Shown piece by piece: positions 25,419 through 32,953 of a stretch of DNA of 64,000 nt. Numbering within the stretch: position 1 is the first letter of the stretch; each line of letters begins with the position of its first letter. The notes beneath the pieces were generated by a model that saw nothing but the letters and a program-made list of their open reading frames with translations, searched no databases and had not been told where the DNA came from. The DNA is from Streptomyces himalayensis subsp. himalayensis (GTDB lineage Bacteria > Actinomycetota > Actinomycetes > Streptomycetales > Streptomycetaceae): NCBI RefSeq assembly GCF_013778455.1, contig NZ_JACEHE010000011.1, forward strand, positions 1 through 64,000, read 5' to 3'. The position numbers and the translations under genes were made by a program.

Positions 25419-27106
25419 TTAAGTGAGCAGGAGTGAGTCTTGGACCCATACCTGGTCACTGCGGGCATCCCGAACGGTGTTGGATGCCCGGCTGGTTCCC
25501 CGCTTTCGCGTCCTGCTTGGCGGCGGCACTCCAGGCGCGCGGTCCGTGGCAGGCGGGCGGGGTCCCTCACGTCCTGGGGTGCCCTGTGCGGCCTGGTCGG
25601 TCCGATGCCCGTATCCATCGCTCTGGTGGATACGGGGCGGTGCCGTCCGTCGCCGGATCGGATACCCGAGGGCGCGTCGCCCGATCGCGATGCTCGCGGC
25701 ATCGTGCCGGGTCGTCTGTCGTCGGCCGGTGGCCAGCGGTTTCTGCCAGTGCTGGGCACCCCACCGGCTGGTGTAGGCGGGGTCGACCGCGACGATCGCC
25801 ACGTCCTGCTCGGCGGCCATCGACACCAACCGTGCAGTGAGTTTCGCGGTCGGGAAGCGGGAGATCAACCGGCGGAACCGCTTGTTCCGTCCGTGCTTCT
25901 CCCGGGTTTTGTCCGCCGCGAAGTCGAGATCCTCGACGGCGATCGCGGCCACGCCACAGCGGCGCGTGTAGTGCAGCAGGCGGGTCAGCGCATGCCGGAT
26001 CTGTGCGTCCCGGTGCGCGGCGCTGCCCGACAGGTCGTAGAAGAAGCGCTGCGGTTCGCCGACGGGGTTGCCATGCTGATCGAGGCGCCAGGCCGCCAGG
26101 TGGTCGTCGTTCATGTCGACCCCGACCGTGCCCCGGGCGAGGGCGGCCGGGAGAGGCAGGACGGGTACGGCGGCACGCTGCCAGGACGCCGTCACATACC
26201 AGCGGCCGCGCAGCACGTCGTGGTGGATGCGGTAGGCCACCGCACGGTCGGCCGAGATCCGGTCGTGCCACTCCTCGCCCCGATGCCTGAACGGACCACA
26301 GCGTCCAGTACGTACCGGCCGTGCGGCGCGTTTGCCAGGTGCGCGACGTGTGCGGGGAGTTTGATGGAGATCTGGCCGGTGTCGGTGATGCGGATGGTCT
26401 CGTTACCGAAGCGTTTGCCGGACTCCCCGTCCGCGGCCAGGAACATCCGGGCGGCCTCCCACCGCGCCCGCCACGCCTTCTCCTCAAGCCCGGCCTGCGC
26501 CAGGTGGTGGCGGACGTTGGCGAGGCGGCGGCCGCCGCGCACCACGCGCACCCGGCCCGCAGCCTGGTCCGCCTCCATCTTGGCCAGCCGGTCTTGGAGG
26601 GTGTGCAGGCGGCGGGACTTGGCGTGCCACTCGCGCCGCGAGGCATAGCCTTTCGACAGCCCTTCGCGCTTGTCGGCCTTGGCACCCAGCGGCCGGGCCA
26701 GCCGGGCCTGGATCTGCGTGATCTGCCCGCGCAGCCAGGCGATATGCGCGGCCTGTGCGCGTCGGGCCAGCGCCCACTGGTCGTGGGTGGCCTTGGTGAT
26801 GCTGCCCGCCCAGCGCGATGACGACCGGCCGGTCAGCTTCTGCTTGCGCACCGCCCAGGCGGCGGCATCGTGCTCCGGGCCCATGCGGCAGCGGTCGGCG
26901 AGATCACCGGCGGCCAGCGAGCCGAGGAAGGCGCCGACCTCACGCAGCACGCCCACGTCCCGGTCCGTCACGCGCAGTCGGTCCCGGACGGCCACCCCCG
27001 CAGGCCCCGGCACCACGAAGGGCGCCGCCAGCTCCCGCACTCCGTCCACCCCCCTGTCCCCCGGCCCGACGATCCCGTCACGGCACTCAACGACCACCAC
27101 CGGCAA
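25419..27106 (-). pseudogene. TnpB-related RuvC-like nuclease gene, frameshifted
   Basis: Two overlapping minus-strand frames make one protein. The first (27106 to about 26270) has coiled, basic helices typical of the TnpB REC/WED part (ALARRAQAAHIAWLRGQITQ, RLHTLQDRLAKMEADQ). The second (to 25419) has the RuvC active site: TVGVDMNDDHLAAW (Asp), IAVEDLDFAADKTR (Glu) and RHDAASIAIGRRALG (Asp). The join near 26300 needs one extra base (VVR then FRHRGEEWHDRI), so one base has been lost or misread. The zinc-finger Cys pairs of canonical TnpB are absent. No TnpA and no terminal repeats are seen. This resembles Streptomyces TnpB-related accessory proteins. Its 3' end lies close to the thioesterase promoter. 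Confidence 0.75.
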
Positions 27107-27236
27107 AGGTCACCCATTCGACCAAAGAAACTCTGTTCGCCTCCAGAACGCCCCAGGACACACACCACGCAAGCGAGCCGCCAACACATGCACGACCAGA
27201 CCCAGCCCGCCCGGCCCGCCCAGCACTCACTCTCAC

Positions 27237-27466
27237 TCACCAAGACTCACTACTGCTCAGCACACCGGCAGACGTGCCAAACCCTCCGGAGCAGAACTCC
27301 CAGACTTCGTCGGAGGTCAGCGGGTGGGCGGTCGGGCTTTCCGTGGGTCCGCTGGACTGCGCCAGGAACATCGCTGTCTGCATCACCATCGCGGCCGCCC
27401 GGCGGGGCTTCAGGCCAGGGCGCAGCCCGCCGTCCGCCTCCACCTCCGTGCGGGCGAAGGTCAGCC
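27237..27466 (-). pseudogene. C-terminal stub of a TetR-family regulator
   Basis: The reverse strand reads YRLTFARTEVEADGGLRPGL, KPRRAAAMVMQTAMFLAQSSG, then HPLTSDEVWEFCSGGFG and a stop at 27237. This is the last two helices of a TetR protein of the type that regulates lipid or steroid catabolism in actinobacteria (RAAAxVMQTxMFxAQSSG is typical). The DNA-binding domain is missing; sequence upstream (27467 on) is promoter DNA for the next unit. The TnpB-related gene lies immediately on the other side. The cluster therefore once had a second TetR regulator here. Confidence 0.7.
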
Positions 27467-27493
27467 GATATGGAGACTATCATTTCTATCATC

Positions 27494-27508
27494 GAGAACG
27501 ATATTATC
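27494..27508. promoter_or_regulatory. GAGAAY dyad operator (site 3)
   Basis: GAGAACGATATTATC, one mismatch from the dyad. A weaker look-alike, GAGACTATCATTTCT, lies at 27473-27487. The site is 30 bases before the remnant acyl-CoA dehydrogenase start at 27538, i.e. it is the promoter of the unit that now expresses the hydratase at 27703. Confidence 0.75.
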
Positions 27509-27537
27509 GGCGTTGTCGCCAAGCAGGAGGAGAGTCA

Positions 27538-27693
27538 TGCGGCTGACCTTCGATGACGACGTCGAGGCCTTCCGGGCCGCGTTCGCGGCGTTCCTGAATC
27601 CTGCAGCAGTACGTGCGGACCATCGCCGGCGGCACGTCCGAGATCCAGCGCACCATCATCGCCGAGCGCGTGCTCGGCCTGCCCCGACGCTGA
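27538..27693 (+). pseudogene. Acyl-CoA dehydrogenase reduced to its two ends
   Basis: ATG 27538 begins MRLTFDDDVEAFRAAFAAFL, a normal acyl-CoA dehydrogenase N-terminus. At about 27598 the sequence jumps, in another frame, to LQQYVRTIAGGTSEIQRTII and AERVLGLPRR followed by TGA (27691-27693), the exact C-terminus of an actinobacterial acyl-CoA dehydrogenase (GGTSEIQ FAD/dimer motif). The roughly 1 kb between the two ends is deleted. The promoter, ribosome site (AGGAGGAG) and 9-base spacing to the downstream hydratase survive, so the deletion may have kept the hydratase expressed. Confidence 0.85.
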
Positions 27694-27702
27694 GGAGCCG
27701 CC

Positions 27703-28485
27703 GTGACCATCCTGTACGAGGCGAAGGACCGCATCGCGACGATCACCCTGAACCGGCCCGAGGTCGCCAACGCCCAGAACGCCGAGCTCCTCGATGAGCT
27801 CGACGCGGCCTGGACGCGGGCCGCAGAGGACGATGACGTGAAGGTCATCGTGCTGCGCGCAGAGGGAAGGCACTTCTCCGCAGGGCACGACCTCAACGAC
27901 CGCTGGCCGGGCCCCGACGAGATCACCCTGGAGTGGATCTACTCGACGGAGAGCCGTCGCTATCTGGACTACACCCTGCACTGGCGGAACGTGCCGAAGC
28001 CGTCGATCGCCGCTGTCCAGGGCCGGTGTATCTCGGGTGGGCTGATGCTGTGCTGGCCCTGCGATCTGATCGTCGCCGCCGAGGACGCGCTGTTCTCCGA
28101 CCCGGTGGCCATCATGGGGATCGGTGGCGTCGAATACCACGGCCACACCTGGGAGTTGGGCGCCCGGAAGGCCAAGGAGATCCTGTTCACAGGCCGCCCG
28201 CTCACCGCGGATGAGGCCGAACGCGTCGGCATGGTCAACAAGGTCGTGCCCCGCGACCGACTCGACGAAGAGGTACGGGCGCTGGCGGAGCGGATCGCGA
28301 CCATGCCGTCCTTCGGGCTCCGCCAGGCCAAACGGGCCGTCAACCAGACGCTGGACGTGCAGGGTTTCCACGCCGCGATCCAGTCCGTCTTCGACATCCA
28401 CCAGACCGGGCACGGCAACGCCCTGAGCGTCACCGGCTACCCGATCCTCGCGAAGCTGGACGAGATGAAGCAGAAGCTGCGGTAG
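27703..28485 (+). CDS. Enoyl-CoA hydratase/isomerase family protein
   Basis: 260 residues, crotonase fold. ITLNRPEVANAQNAEL and HFSAGHDLNDRW form the first oxyanion-hole region, and QGRCISGGLMLCWPCDLIVAAEDALFSDP the second, with DPVAIMGIGGVEYHGHTWELGARKAKEILFTG in the active-site helix region. The two Glu residues of classical hydratases are not both evident (positions occupied by Leu/Cys and Met/Gly), so it may be an isomerase, hydrolase or C-C lyase rather than a plain hydratase. GTG start at 27703 directly after the ACAD remnant. It is convergent with the ACAD pair, with a terminator between. Confidence 0.88.
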   Translation: MTILYEAKDRIATITLNRPEVANAQNAELLDELDAAWTRAAEDDDVKVIVLRAEGRHFSAGHDLNDRWPGPDEITLEWIYSTESRRYLDYTLHWRNVPKPSIAAVQGRCISGGLMLCWPCDLIVAAEDALFSDPVAIMGIGGVEYHGHTWELGARKAKEILFTGRPLTADEAERVGMVNKVVPRDRLDEEVRALAERIATMPSFGLRQAKRAVNQTLDVQGFHAAIQSVFDIHQTGHGNALSVTGYPILAKLDEMKQKLR

Positions 28486-28501
28486 GGCGCGGAAGAGAGC
28501 G

Positions 28502-28538
28502 GGTGGGTCCGGACGGTGAGGGGGCGTCCGGGCCCACC
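28502..28538. terminator. Hairpin between convergent hydratase and ACAD genes
   Basis: GGTGGGTCCGGACG (28502-28515) pairs with CGTCCGGGCCCACC (28525-28538), a 14-bp stem with one G-T wobble and a 9-base loop, in the 96-base gap between convergent stops. Confidence 0.7.
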
Positions 28539-28581
28539 ACCCGTTGCATCCAGGCGCCGTGCCCTGCGATGCGCTGGTCCG

Positions 28582-29385
28582 TCAGAGCTGGGTCAGGCGC
28601 GGTGCCGAACCCTGCCGCAGCAGCAGCGCCCCCGCCTCGCGGGTCAGCTCGCTGGCGCTGCCGAGCAGGCCGTCCAGGACGTAGGCACGCCGCACATGGC
28701 GGTGCAGGTCGTGCTCGGCCGTGAAGCCGATGCCGCCGAGCACCTGCTGGCAGTGGCGGGCGGCCGTCAGCGCAGCCTGGCCGGCCGCCGCCTTCGCCAG
28801 CAGACAGCCAAGGTCGTCCTCGGCCGCTCGAAGGGTCGCCTCGGCGCCCTCGATGGCGACGAGGGTTTCGGCGAGCCGGTGCCGTACCGCCTGGAAGGAG
28901 GCCAGAGGGCGCCCGAACTGGACGCGGTCCACGGCGTGCGACCGAGCCAGGGACAGCATGGCCCGGCCGGTGCCGGCCAGCCACCAGCCCAGCGCCCGGC
29001 GGCCTTCGGCGAGCGGCACGGGGTTCCCGTCGGCCACCCGCTGCAGCGGCAGTTCGCCGTCCAGGGCCTCGCTGCCCGCGGACGTCTTCGCGCCGTCCGC
29101 TCGATCCCAAAGGACCCAGGTTCCGCCCGCGTACGGCAGGGGGACGGTGGTGCCTGTGGGGAGCCCGGACGCGTGCAGGACCACGTCATTGACCAACGGG
29201 GCATGGGCCCCCGTCTCGCCGAGCAGCCGGAACACCACGGGGACCGTCTCGTCGGTCATCTCGGTGAGCATCTCGGCCCAGCCCAGTTCCCTCAGTGCGG
29301 TGTCCAGGGCACTGCCCGTGTGCGTCGCCATGGTTTTGCGGAGGGTCTCGGCGAGCAGGTCGAGTTCGGCGGCGTCCACGGTCAC
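28582..29385 (-). CDS. Acyl-CoA dehydrogenase, small (beta-like) subunit
   Basis: About 267 residues from GTG 29385, much shorter than a full ACAD (about 380). The C-terminal all-alpha domain is recognisable: RSHAVDRVQFGRPLASFQAVRHRLAETLVAIEGAEATLRAAEDD (FAD-binding Arg-x-x-F-G), KAAAGQAALTAARHCQQVLGGIGFTAEHDLHRHVRRA. The N-terminal and beta domains are weak and shortened (GHAPLVNDVVLHASGLPTGTTVPL). It lies 7 bases after a full-size ACAD. Adjacent unequal ACAD genes in actinobacteria typically form alpha2-beta2 enzymes with FAD at mixed interfaces, as for FadE28-FadE29 (established for steroid side-chain enzymes). It may lack activity alone. Confidence 0.85.
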   Translation of the reverse strand: MTVDAAELDLLAETLRKTMATHTGSALDTALRELGWAEMLTEMTDETVPVVFRLLGETGAHAPLVNDVVLHASGLPTGTTVPLPYAGGTWVLWDRADGAKTSAGSEALDGELPLQRVADGNPVPLAEGRRALGWWLAGTGRAMLSLARSHAVDRVQFGRPLASFQAVRHRLAETLVAIEGAEATLRAAEDDLGCLLAKAAAGQAALTAARHCQQVLGGIGFTAEHDLHRHVRRAYVLDGLLGSASELTREAGALLLRQGSAPRLTQL

Positions 29386-29392
29386 GTGGCCG

Positions 29393-30481
29393 TCACTCCT
29401 TTCCCAGGTCGAGCAGGCGGCGGGCGATGATGTTCCGCTGGATCTCCGCGGTGCCGCCGTAGATGGTCGCCGCGCGCGAGTACAGGAACTCGGTGCGCCA
29501 GGGAGTGTCGTCCAGTTCGACGACCCCCGGCAGCAGGTCCCGTGCGGTGTCGAAGAGCCGCTGCTCCGCCGTGGCCAGGAGCACCTTGTCGACGGACGTC
29601 TCCGGGCCGAGCCTGGCGCCCTCGGCAAGGCGCCGCTGGGTCGCGTGGGAGCGGCAGCGGACGGTGTGCAGCGCCAGGTAGGCGGCACCGACGGCATCCT
29701 CGTCCCGTGCGCTCGTCTCCTCGAGCAGCCGGTCGAGTCGCGTGTACAGGTGGGCGACACGGTGCCAGAAGCAGGCGGAGCGCTCGTGCGGCAGCAGGTC
29801 CATCGCCAGCTGCCAGCCGTCGCCGGGGCGGCCCAGCATCCGTTCGCCGGGCACGACCACCTCGTCGAAGAACACCTCGGCGAACTCGTCGACGCCGTGC
29901 ATGGTGCGCAGCGGGCGGACGGTGATGCCGGGGGAGTCCATGTCGACGAAGAACGCGGTGATCCCGGCATGGCCGGGTGCGGTGCGGGTGAGCAGGACGC
30001 AGCGCGAGGCGTACTGGGCAAGGCTCGTCCATACCTTCTGGCCCGTCACCACCCACTCGTCGCCGCGCTGTTCGGCGCGTGTGGACAGCGAGGCGAGGTC
30101 GCTGCCGGAGCCGGGCTCGGAGAAGCCCTGGCACCACTGCTCGCGCCCGCCAAGCAGCAGCGGCACCATCTCGGCCGCCAGCTCCGGACGGGCGTACGAG
30201 ATCATCGTCGGGGTCAGGACCTCGATCATCGAGTAGATGCCGGGCTCGGCCAGGCCACGCGTTGCGACCTCCTCGCCGAGTACGGCACGCAGGACGGCGG
30301 GGCCGCCGAGGCCGCCGACCGAGGCCGGCCAGCCGTACCGCATCCACCCTGCCTCGTACAGCGCGCGGCGTACCCGCGAGAGCTGCTCGACGTGTGCGTC
30401 GAGGGAGTGCTCGGGTCCGGGCCGTAGGTCGTTCTCGTCGAGCCAGGCTGTCAGGCCCGCCCGGAACTCGGCGACGTTCAT
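29393..30481 (-). CDS. Acyl-CoA dehydrogenase, large (alpha-like) subunit
   Basis: 362 residues. EHSLDAHVEQLSRVRRALYEAGWMRYGWPASVGGLGG is the N-terminal helical domain. WCQGFSEPGSGSDLASLSTRAEQRGDEWVVTGQKVWTSLAQYA is the FAD/substrate beta-domain signature. The C-terminus is FLYSRAATIYGGTAEIQRNIIARRLLDL. The Glu of the MCAD-type Y-E-G-T motif is Gly here (YGGT), common among actinobacterial heteromeric ACADs, so the base lies elsewhere or on the partner. ATG 30481 overlaps the SnoaL-like stop (ATGA). Forms a unit SnoaL-ACAD-alpha-ACAD-beta driven from 30967. Confidence 0.9.
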   Translation of the reverse strand: MNVAEFRAGLTAWLDENDLRPGPEHSLDAHVEQLSRVRRALYEAGWMRYGWPASVGGLGGPAVLRAVLGEEVATRGLAEPGIYSMIEVLTPTMISYARPELAAEMVPLLLGGREQWCQGFSEPGSGSDLASLSTRAEQRGDEWVVTGQKVWTSLAQYASRCVLLTRTAPGHAGITAFFVDMDSPGITVRPLRTMHGVDEFAEVFFDEVVVPGERMLGRPGDGWQLAMDLLPHERSACFWHRVAHLYTRLDRLLEETSARDEDAVGAAYLALHTVRCRSHATQRRLAEGARLGPETSVDKVLLATAEQRLFDTARDLLPGVVELDDTPWRTEFLYSRAATIYGGTAEIQRNIIARRLLDLGKE

Positions 30482-30891
30482 GCGCTGTTGCGCTCGAAGG
30501 CGTGCGGACGGCCGGAGTCGTGGGCTCCGCTGCGGCGGATGAACGTCATCGCGCGGGTGCGCAGCCGCCAGCCGTCCGGTGTGCGGACGTAGGTGTCGTT
30601 GTAGTAGCCGATGCGCATGTCGTGCGTGGCGTGGTCGACGAAGCACAGCGGCTGGGTGCCCGTCGCCGTGTCGCCGTCCAGTTCGATCACCGCCGTACCG
30701 GTGAGGAACAGGCCCTTGGGAGCGGCCGCGACCAACGCCGGGAATTCGTCGAGGGGATACGTGTCGCCGAACGCGCTGTACGTCCCGTCGGAGGTGAAGA
30801 CCTTGAGCAGGCCGTCGATGTCGCCCTTGGTGATGGTCACCGCGTAGCGGGCGAGCAGCTGGTGGATCTCCATCAGGTCGTCAGTGGACAC
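30478..30891 (-). CDS. SnoaL-like (NTF2-fold) protein
   Basis: 137 residues. MSTDDLMEIHQLLARYAVTITKGDIDGLLKVFTSDGTYSAFGDTY is the cone-shaped NTF2 opening, with later strands GTAVIELDGDTATGTQPLCFVDH and RIGYYNDTYVRTPDGWRLRTRAMTFIRR. Family members act as isomerases, cyclases, dehydratases or ligand binders; the pocket Asp/His are present (GDIDGL, DHATHD) but the reaction is not predictable. First gene of the three-gene unit with the ACAD pair, overlapping it by 4 bases. Operator site 4 lies 75 bases upstream. May hydrate or isomerise the ACAD product. Confidence 0.8.
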   Translation of the reverse strand: MSTDDLMEIHQLLARYAVTITKGDIDGLLKVFTSDGTYSAFGDTYPLDEFPALVAAAPKGLFLTGTAVIELDGDTATGTQPLCFVDHATHDMRIGYYNDTYVRTPDGWRLRTRAMTFIRRSGAHDSGRPHAFERNSA

Positions 30892-30966
30892 GGTTGATTC
30901 CGTCCTTCCCTACGACGCACGGGACGCCCCGCCGACAAGGCGGGCAGCTCGTTGATTCTCTATATC

Positions 30967-30981
30967 GAGAACGATGTTTCC
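30967..30981. promoter_or_regulatory. GAGAAY dyad operator (site 4)
   Basis: GAGAACGATGTTTCC, two mismatches in the right half. An additional ATTCTC at 30955-30960 lies 6 bases before, giving a second, outward dyad ATTCTC-N6-GAGAAC. Located between the SnoaL-like gene (minus) and the small-Cys-protein unit (plus). Confidence 0.65.
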
Positions 30982-31074
30982 AGATGTGCGTTTCAGGGTT
31001 TCATGGAGGCGAGGCTGCGTCAACCGCCGTCGCGGCGGCTTGTGCAAGGTCCGCCGATTGTTCGGCACGAGTGG

Positions 31075-31105
31075 TTGATTGCCGTGTAGCGAGAAGCTAG
31101 TTTCC
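31075..31105 (+). promoter_or_regulatory. Promoter with GAGAAGCTA element over the -10 (copy 1)
   Basis: TTGATT (31075-31080), 17 bases, TAGTTT (31098-31103). GAGAAGCTAGTTTCC occupies 31091-31105, covering the end of the spacer and the -10. The same element is found in promoters at 53.64 kb and 58.46 kb. It drives the gene at 31179 with a leader of about 70 bases. Confidence 0.65.
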
Positions 31106-31178
31106 CTTTACTGAGAGGGTGACTTGGTGTCCATGGACCGTGCCCGGCCCGTGGGCGCCCGTCCGAAAGGAAAACGCC

Positions 31179-31499
31179 ATGACGTCACCGGCCCAGGAAC
31201 TGCGCCCCGGTCTCCAGCTGGCCAGCACCGTGTGCAGTACCCGGGTGATCGTCGTCCGTGCCCCGGCCGACCGCCGGCCGGCCATCACCTGCGGGGGCGG
31301 GCCGATGGTTCCGGCGCCTTCCGCCAGGCCCGCACCGCCATCCGGGGGCCCCGAGGCGGCCACGCTCATCGGAAAGCGCTACGTGGACGCCGGCGAGACG
31401 CTCGAGCTGCTCTGCACCTCCTCCGGTTCGGGATCGCTCAGCTGCGACGGCGTCCCGATGACCCTCAAGGCGGCCAAGGCGCTGCCCGCGTCCGACTGA
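31179..31499 (+). CDS. Small four-cysteine protein, unknown function
   Basis: A 106-residue protein from an ATG preceded by GAAAGGAAAA. It contains STVCSTRVIVVRAP, PAITCGGGPMVP, KRYVDAGETLELLCTSSGSG and LSCDGVPMTLKAAKALPASD: four Cys arranged as C-x-C-G-G-x-P-M and C-x-C-D-G-x-P-M, which looks like two related half-motifs that could bind a metal together. I do not recognise a named family; similar small proteins occur beside amidohydrolase genes in actinobacteria. It is 11 bases upstream of the amidohydrolase and so probably made with it, perhaps as metal chaperone or partner. Confidence 0.7.
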   Translation: MTSPAQELRPGLQLASTVCSTRVIVVRAPADRRPAITCGGGPMVPAPSARPAPPSGGPEAATLIGKRYVDAGETLELLCTSSGSGSLSCDGVPMTLKAAKALPASD

Positions 31500-31510
31500 A
31501 AGGGACCGAC

Positions 31511-32809
31511 ATGCAACGGGACGATCTGATCCTCATCAGCGTCGACGACCACATCATCGAGCCGCCCGACATGTTCGTGAACCATCTGCCGAAGAAGTAC
31601 CGGGACGACGCGCCGCAGCTCGTCCACCGGGACGACGGCACGGACGTGTGGCGGTTCCGGGACACGGTGATCCCGAACGCGGCGCTCAACGCGGTCGCCG
31701 GGCGGCCCAAGGAGGAGTACGGACTCGAGCCGCAGGGTCTGGACGAGATCCGGCCCGGCTGTTACGACGTGCACGAGCGTGTCAAGGACATGAACGCGGG
31801 CGGCATCCTCGCCTCGATGAACTTCCCGTCCTTCCCCGGCTTCGCTGCCCGCCTGTTCGCCACCGAGGACCCCGACTTCTCGCTCGCGCTGGTGCGGGCG
31901 TACAACGACTGGCACATCGACGAGTGGTGCGCGGCCTACCCCGGCCGGTTCATCCCGATGGCGCTGCCCGCCATCTGGGACGCCGAGCTGTGCGCTCAGG
32001 AGGTGCGCCGGGTCGCCGCCAAGGGCTGCCACTCGCTGACCTTCACCGAGAACCCGGCCGTGATGGGCTACCCGAGCTTCCACGACCCGTACTGGAACCC
32101 GCTGTGGCGGGCGCTGTGCGACACGAACACCGTGCTGTCGGTGCACATCGGATCCTCGGGGCGGATCGCGGTCCCGGCTGTCGACTCGCCGCCCGACGTG
32201 ATGATCACCCTCCAGCCGATGAACATCGTCTCGGCGGCGGCCGATCTGCTGTGGTCGCGTCCCGTGAAGGACTACCCCGACCTCAAGATCGCGCTGTCGG
32301 AGGGCGGCACCGGCTGGATCCCGTACTTCCTGGAGCGCGTCGACCGCACCTTCGAGATGCACGCGACGTGGACCCTGCAGGACTTCGGCGGGAAGCTGCC
32401 CAGCGAGGTGTTCCGCGACCACTTCCTGACCTGCTTCATCAGCGACCCGCTGGGGGTGAAGCTCCGTCACGAGATCGGCATCGACAACATCTGCTGGGAG
32501 GCGGACTACCCGCACAGCGACTCGATGTGGCCTGGCGCGCCCGAGGAACTCGGCGAGGTCCTGGAGCGGTTCGAGGTGCCGGACGAGGACACCAACAAGA
32601 TGACCCACGAGAACGCCATGCGCTGGTACTCCTTCGACCCGTTCGCCCACGTGCCGCGCGAGCAGGCCACCGTGGGGGCGCTGCGGCGCGCCGTGGCCGG
32701 GCACGACGTCAGCATCCAGTCCCGTAGCAAGCGCGTGATCGAGCCGTCCGAGAAGCTGGAGGCGTTCCGGTCGCGTGCGCGTGCGGCCGTGGCGGCTGCC
32801 AAGAAGTAG
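31511..32809 (+). CDS. Amidohydrolase-2 family enzyme (ACMSD-like)
   Basis: 432 residues, TIM-barrel metal hydrolase. LISVDDHIIEPPDMFVNHLP carries the N-terminal D-x-H-x-x-E-P metal motif, SVHIGSSGRIAVP a barrel His, KIALSEGGTGWIPYFLERVD the following strand, and ICWEADYPHSDSMWP the final metal-binding Asp. This subgroup (amidohydrolase_2, related to ACMSD) performs hydrolysis or decarboxylation and recurs in actinobacterial steroid and terpenoid catabolic clusters. The ATG at 31511 follows AAAGGGACC. Pathway role: possible ring-opening hydrolase or decarboxylase, inferred from family only. Confidence 0.88.
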   Translation: MQRDDLILISVDDHIIEPPDMFVNHLPKKYRDDAPQLVHRDDGTDVWRFRDTVIPNAALNAVAGRPKEEYGLEPQGLDEIRPGCYDVHERVKDMNAGGILASMNFPSFPGFAARLFATEDPDFSLALVRAYNDWHIDEWCAAYPGRFIPMALPAIWDAELCAQEVRRVAAKGCHSLTFTENPAVMGYPSFHDPYWNPLWRALCDTNTVLSVHIGSSGRIAVPAVDSPPDVMITLQPMNIVSAAADLLWSRPVKDYPDLKIALSEGGTGWIPYFLERVDRTFEMHATWTLQDFGGKLPSEVFRDHFLTCFISDPLGVKLRHEIGIDNICWEADYPHSDSMWPGAPEELGEVLERFEVPDEDTNKMTHENAMRWYSFDPFAHVPREQATVGALRRAVAGHDVSIQSRSKRVIEPSEKLEAFRSRARAAVAAAKK

Positions 32810-32880
32810 GTCCTCTCCCCAAGGCCTTGGGGCCTGGGAGGCTCCTCGGCGCCGGGAGACGACACAGCAAGGCGCAGTCA

Positions 32881-32907
32881 GTGCCGCCGCCGTCCGGGCG
32901 GCGGCAC
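32881..32907. terminator. 11-bp perfect hairpin between amidohydrolase and SDR
   Basis: GTGCCGCCGCC (32881-32891), 5-base loop, GGCGGCGGCAC (32897-32907). It lies in the 144-base gap between two plus-strand genes. It may terminate or attenuate transcription; a good ribosome site for the SDR follows at about 32942. Confidence 0.6.
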
Positions 32908-32953
32908 TTCACGGTCGGGCCCGCCCTTCATGAGTTCAAGCAGGAGGTATGTC

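Noticed and set aside
29393..30347. Overlapping long frames in the ACAD alpha/beta region that could be read as a giant ACAD
   Set aside because: The frames shift between the two subunits and each subunit has its own start, ribosome site and stop; it is two genes.
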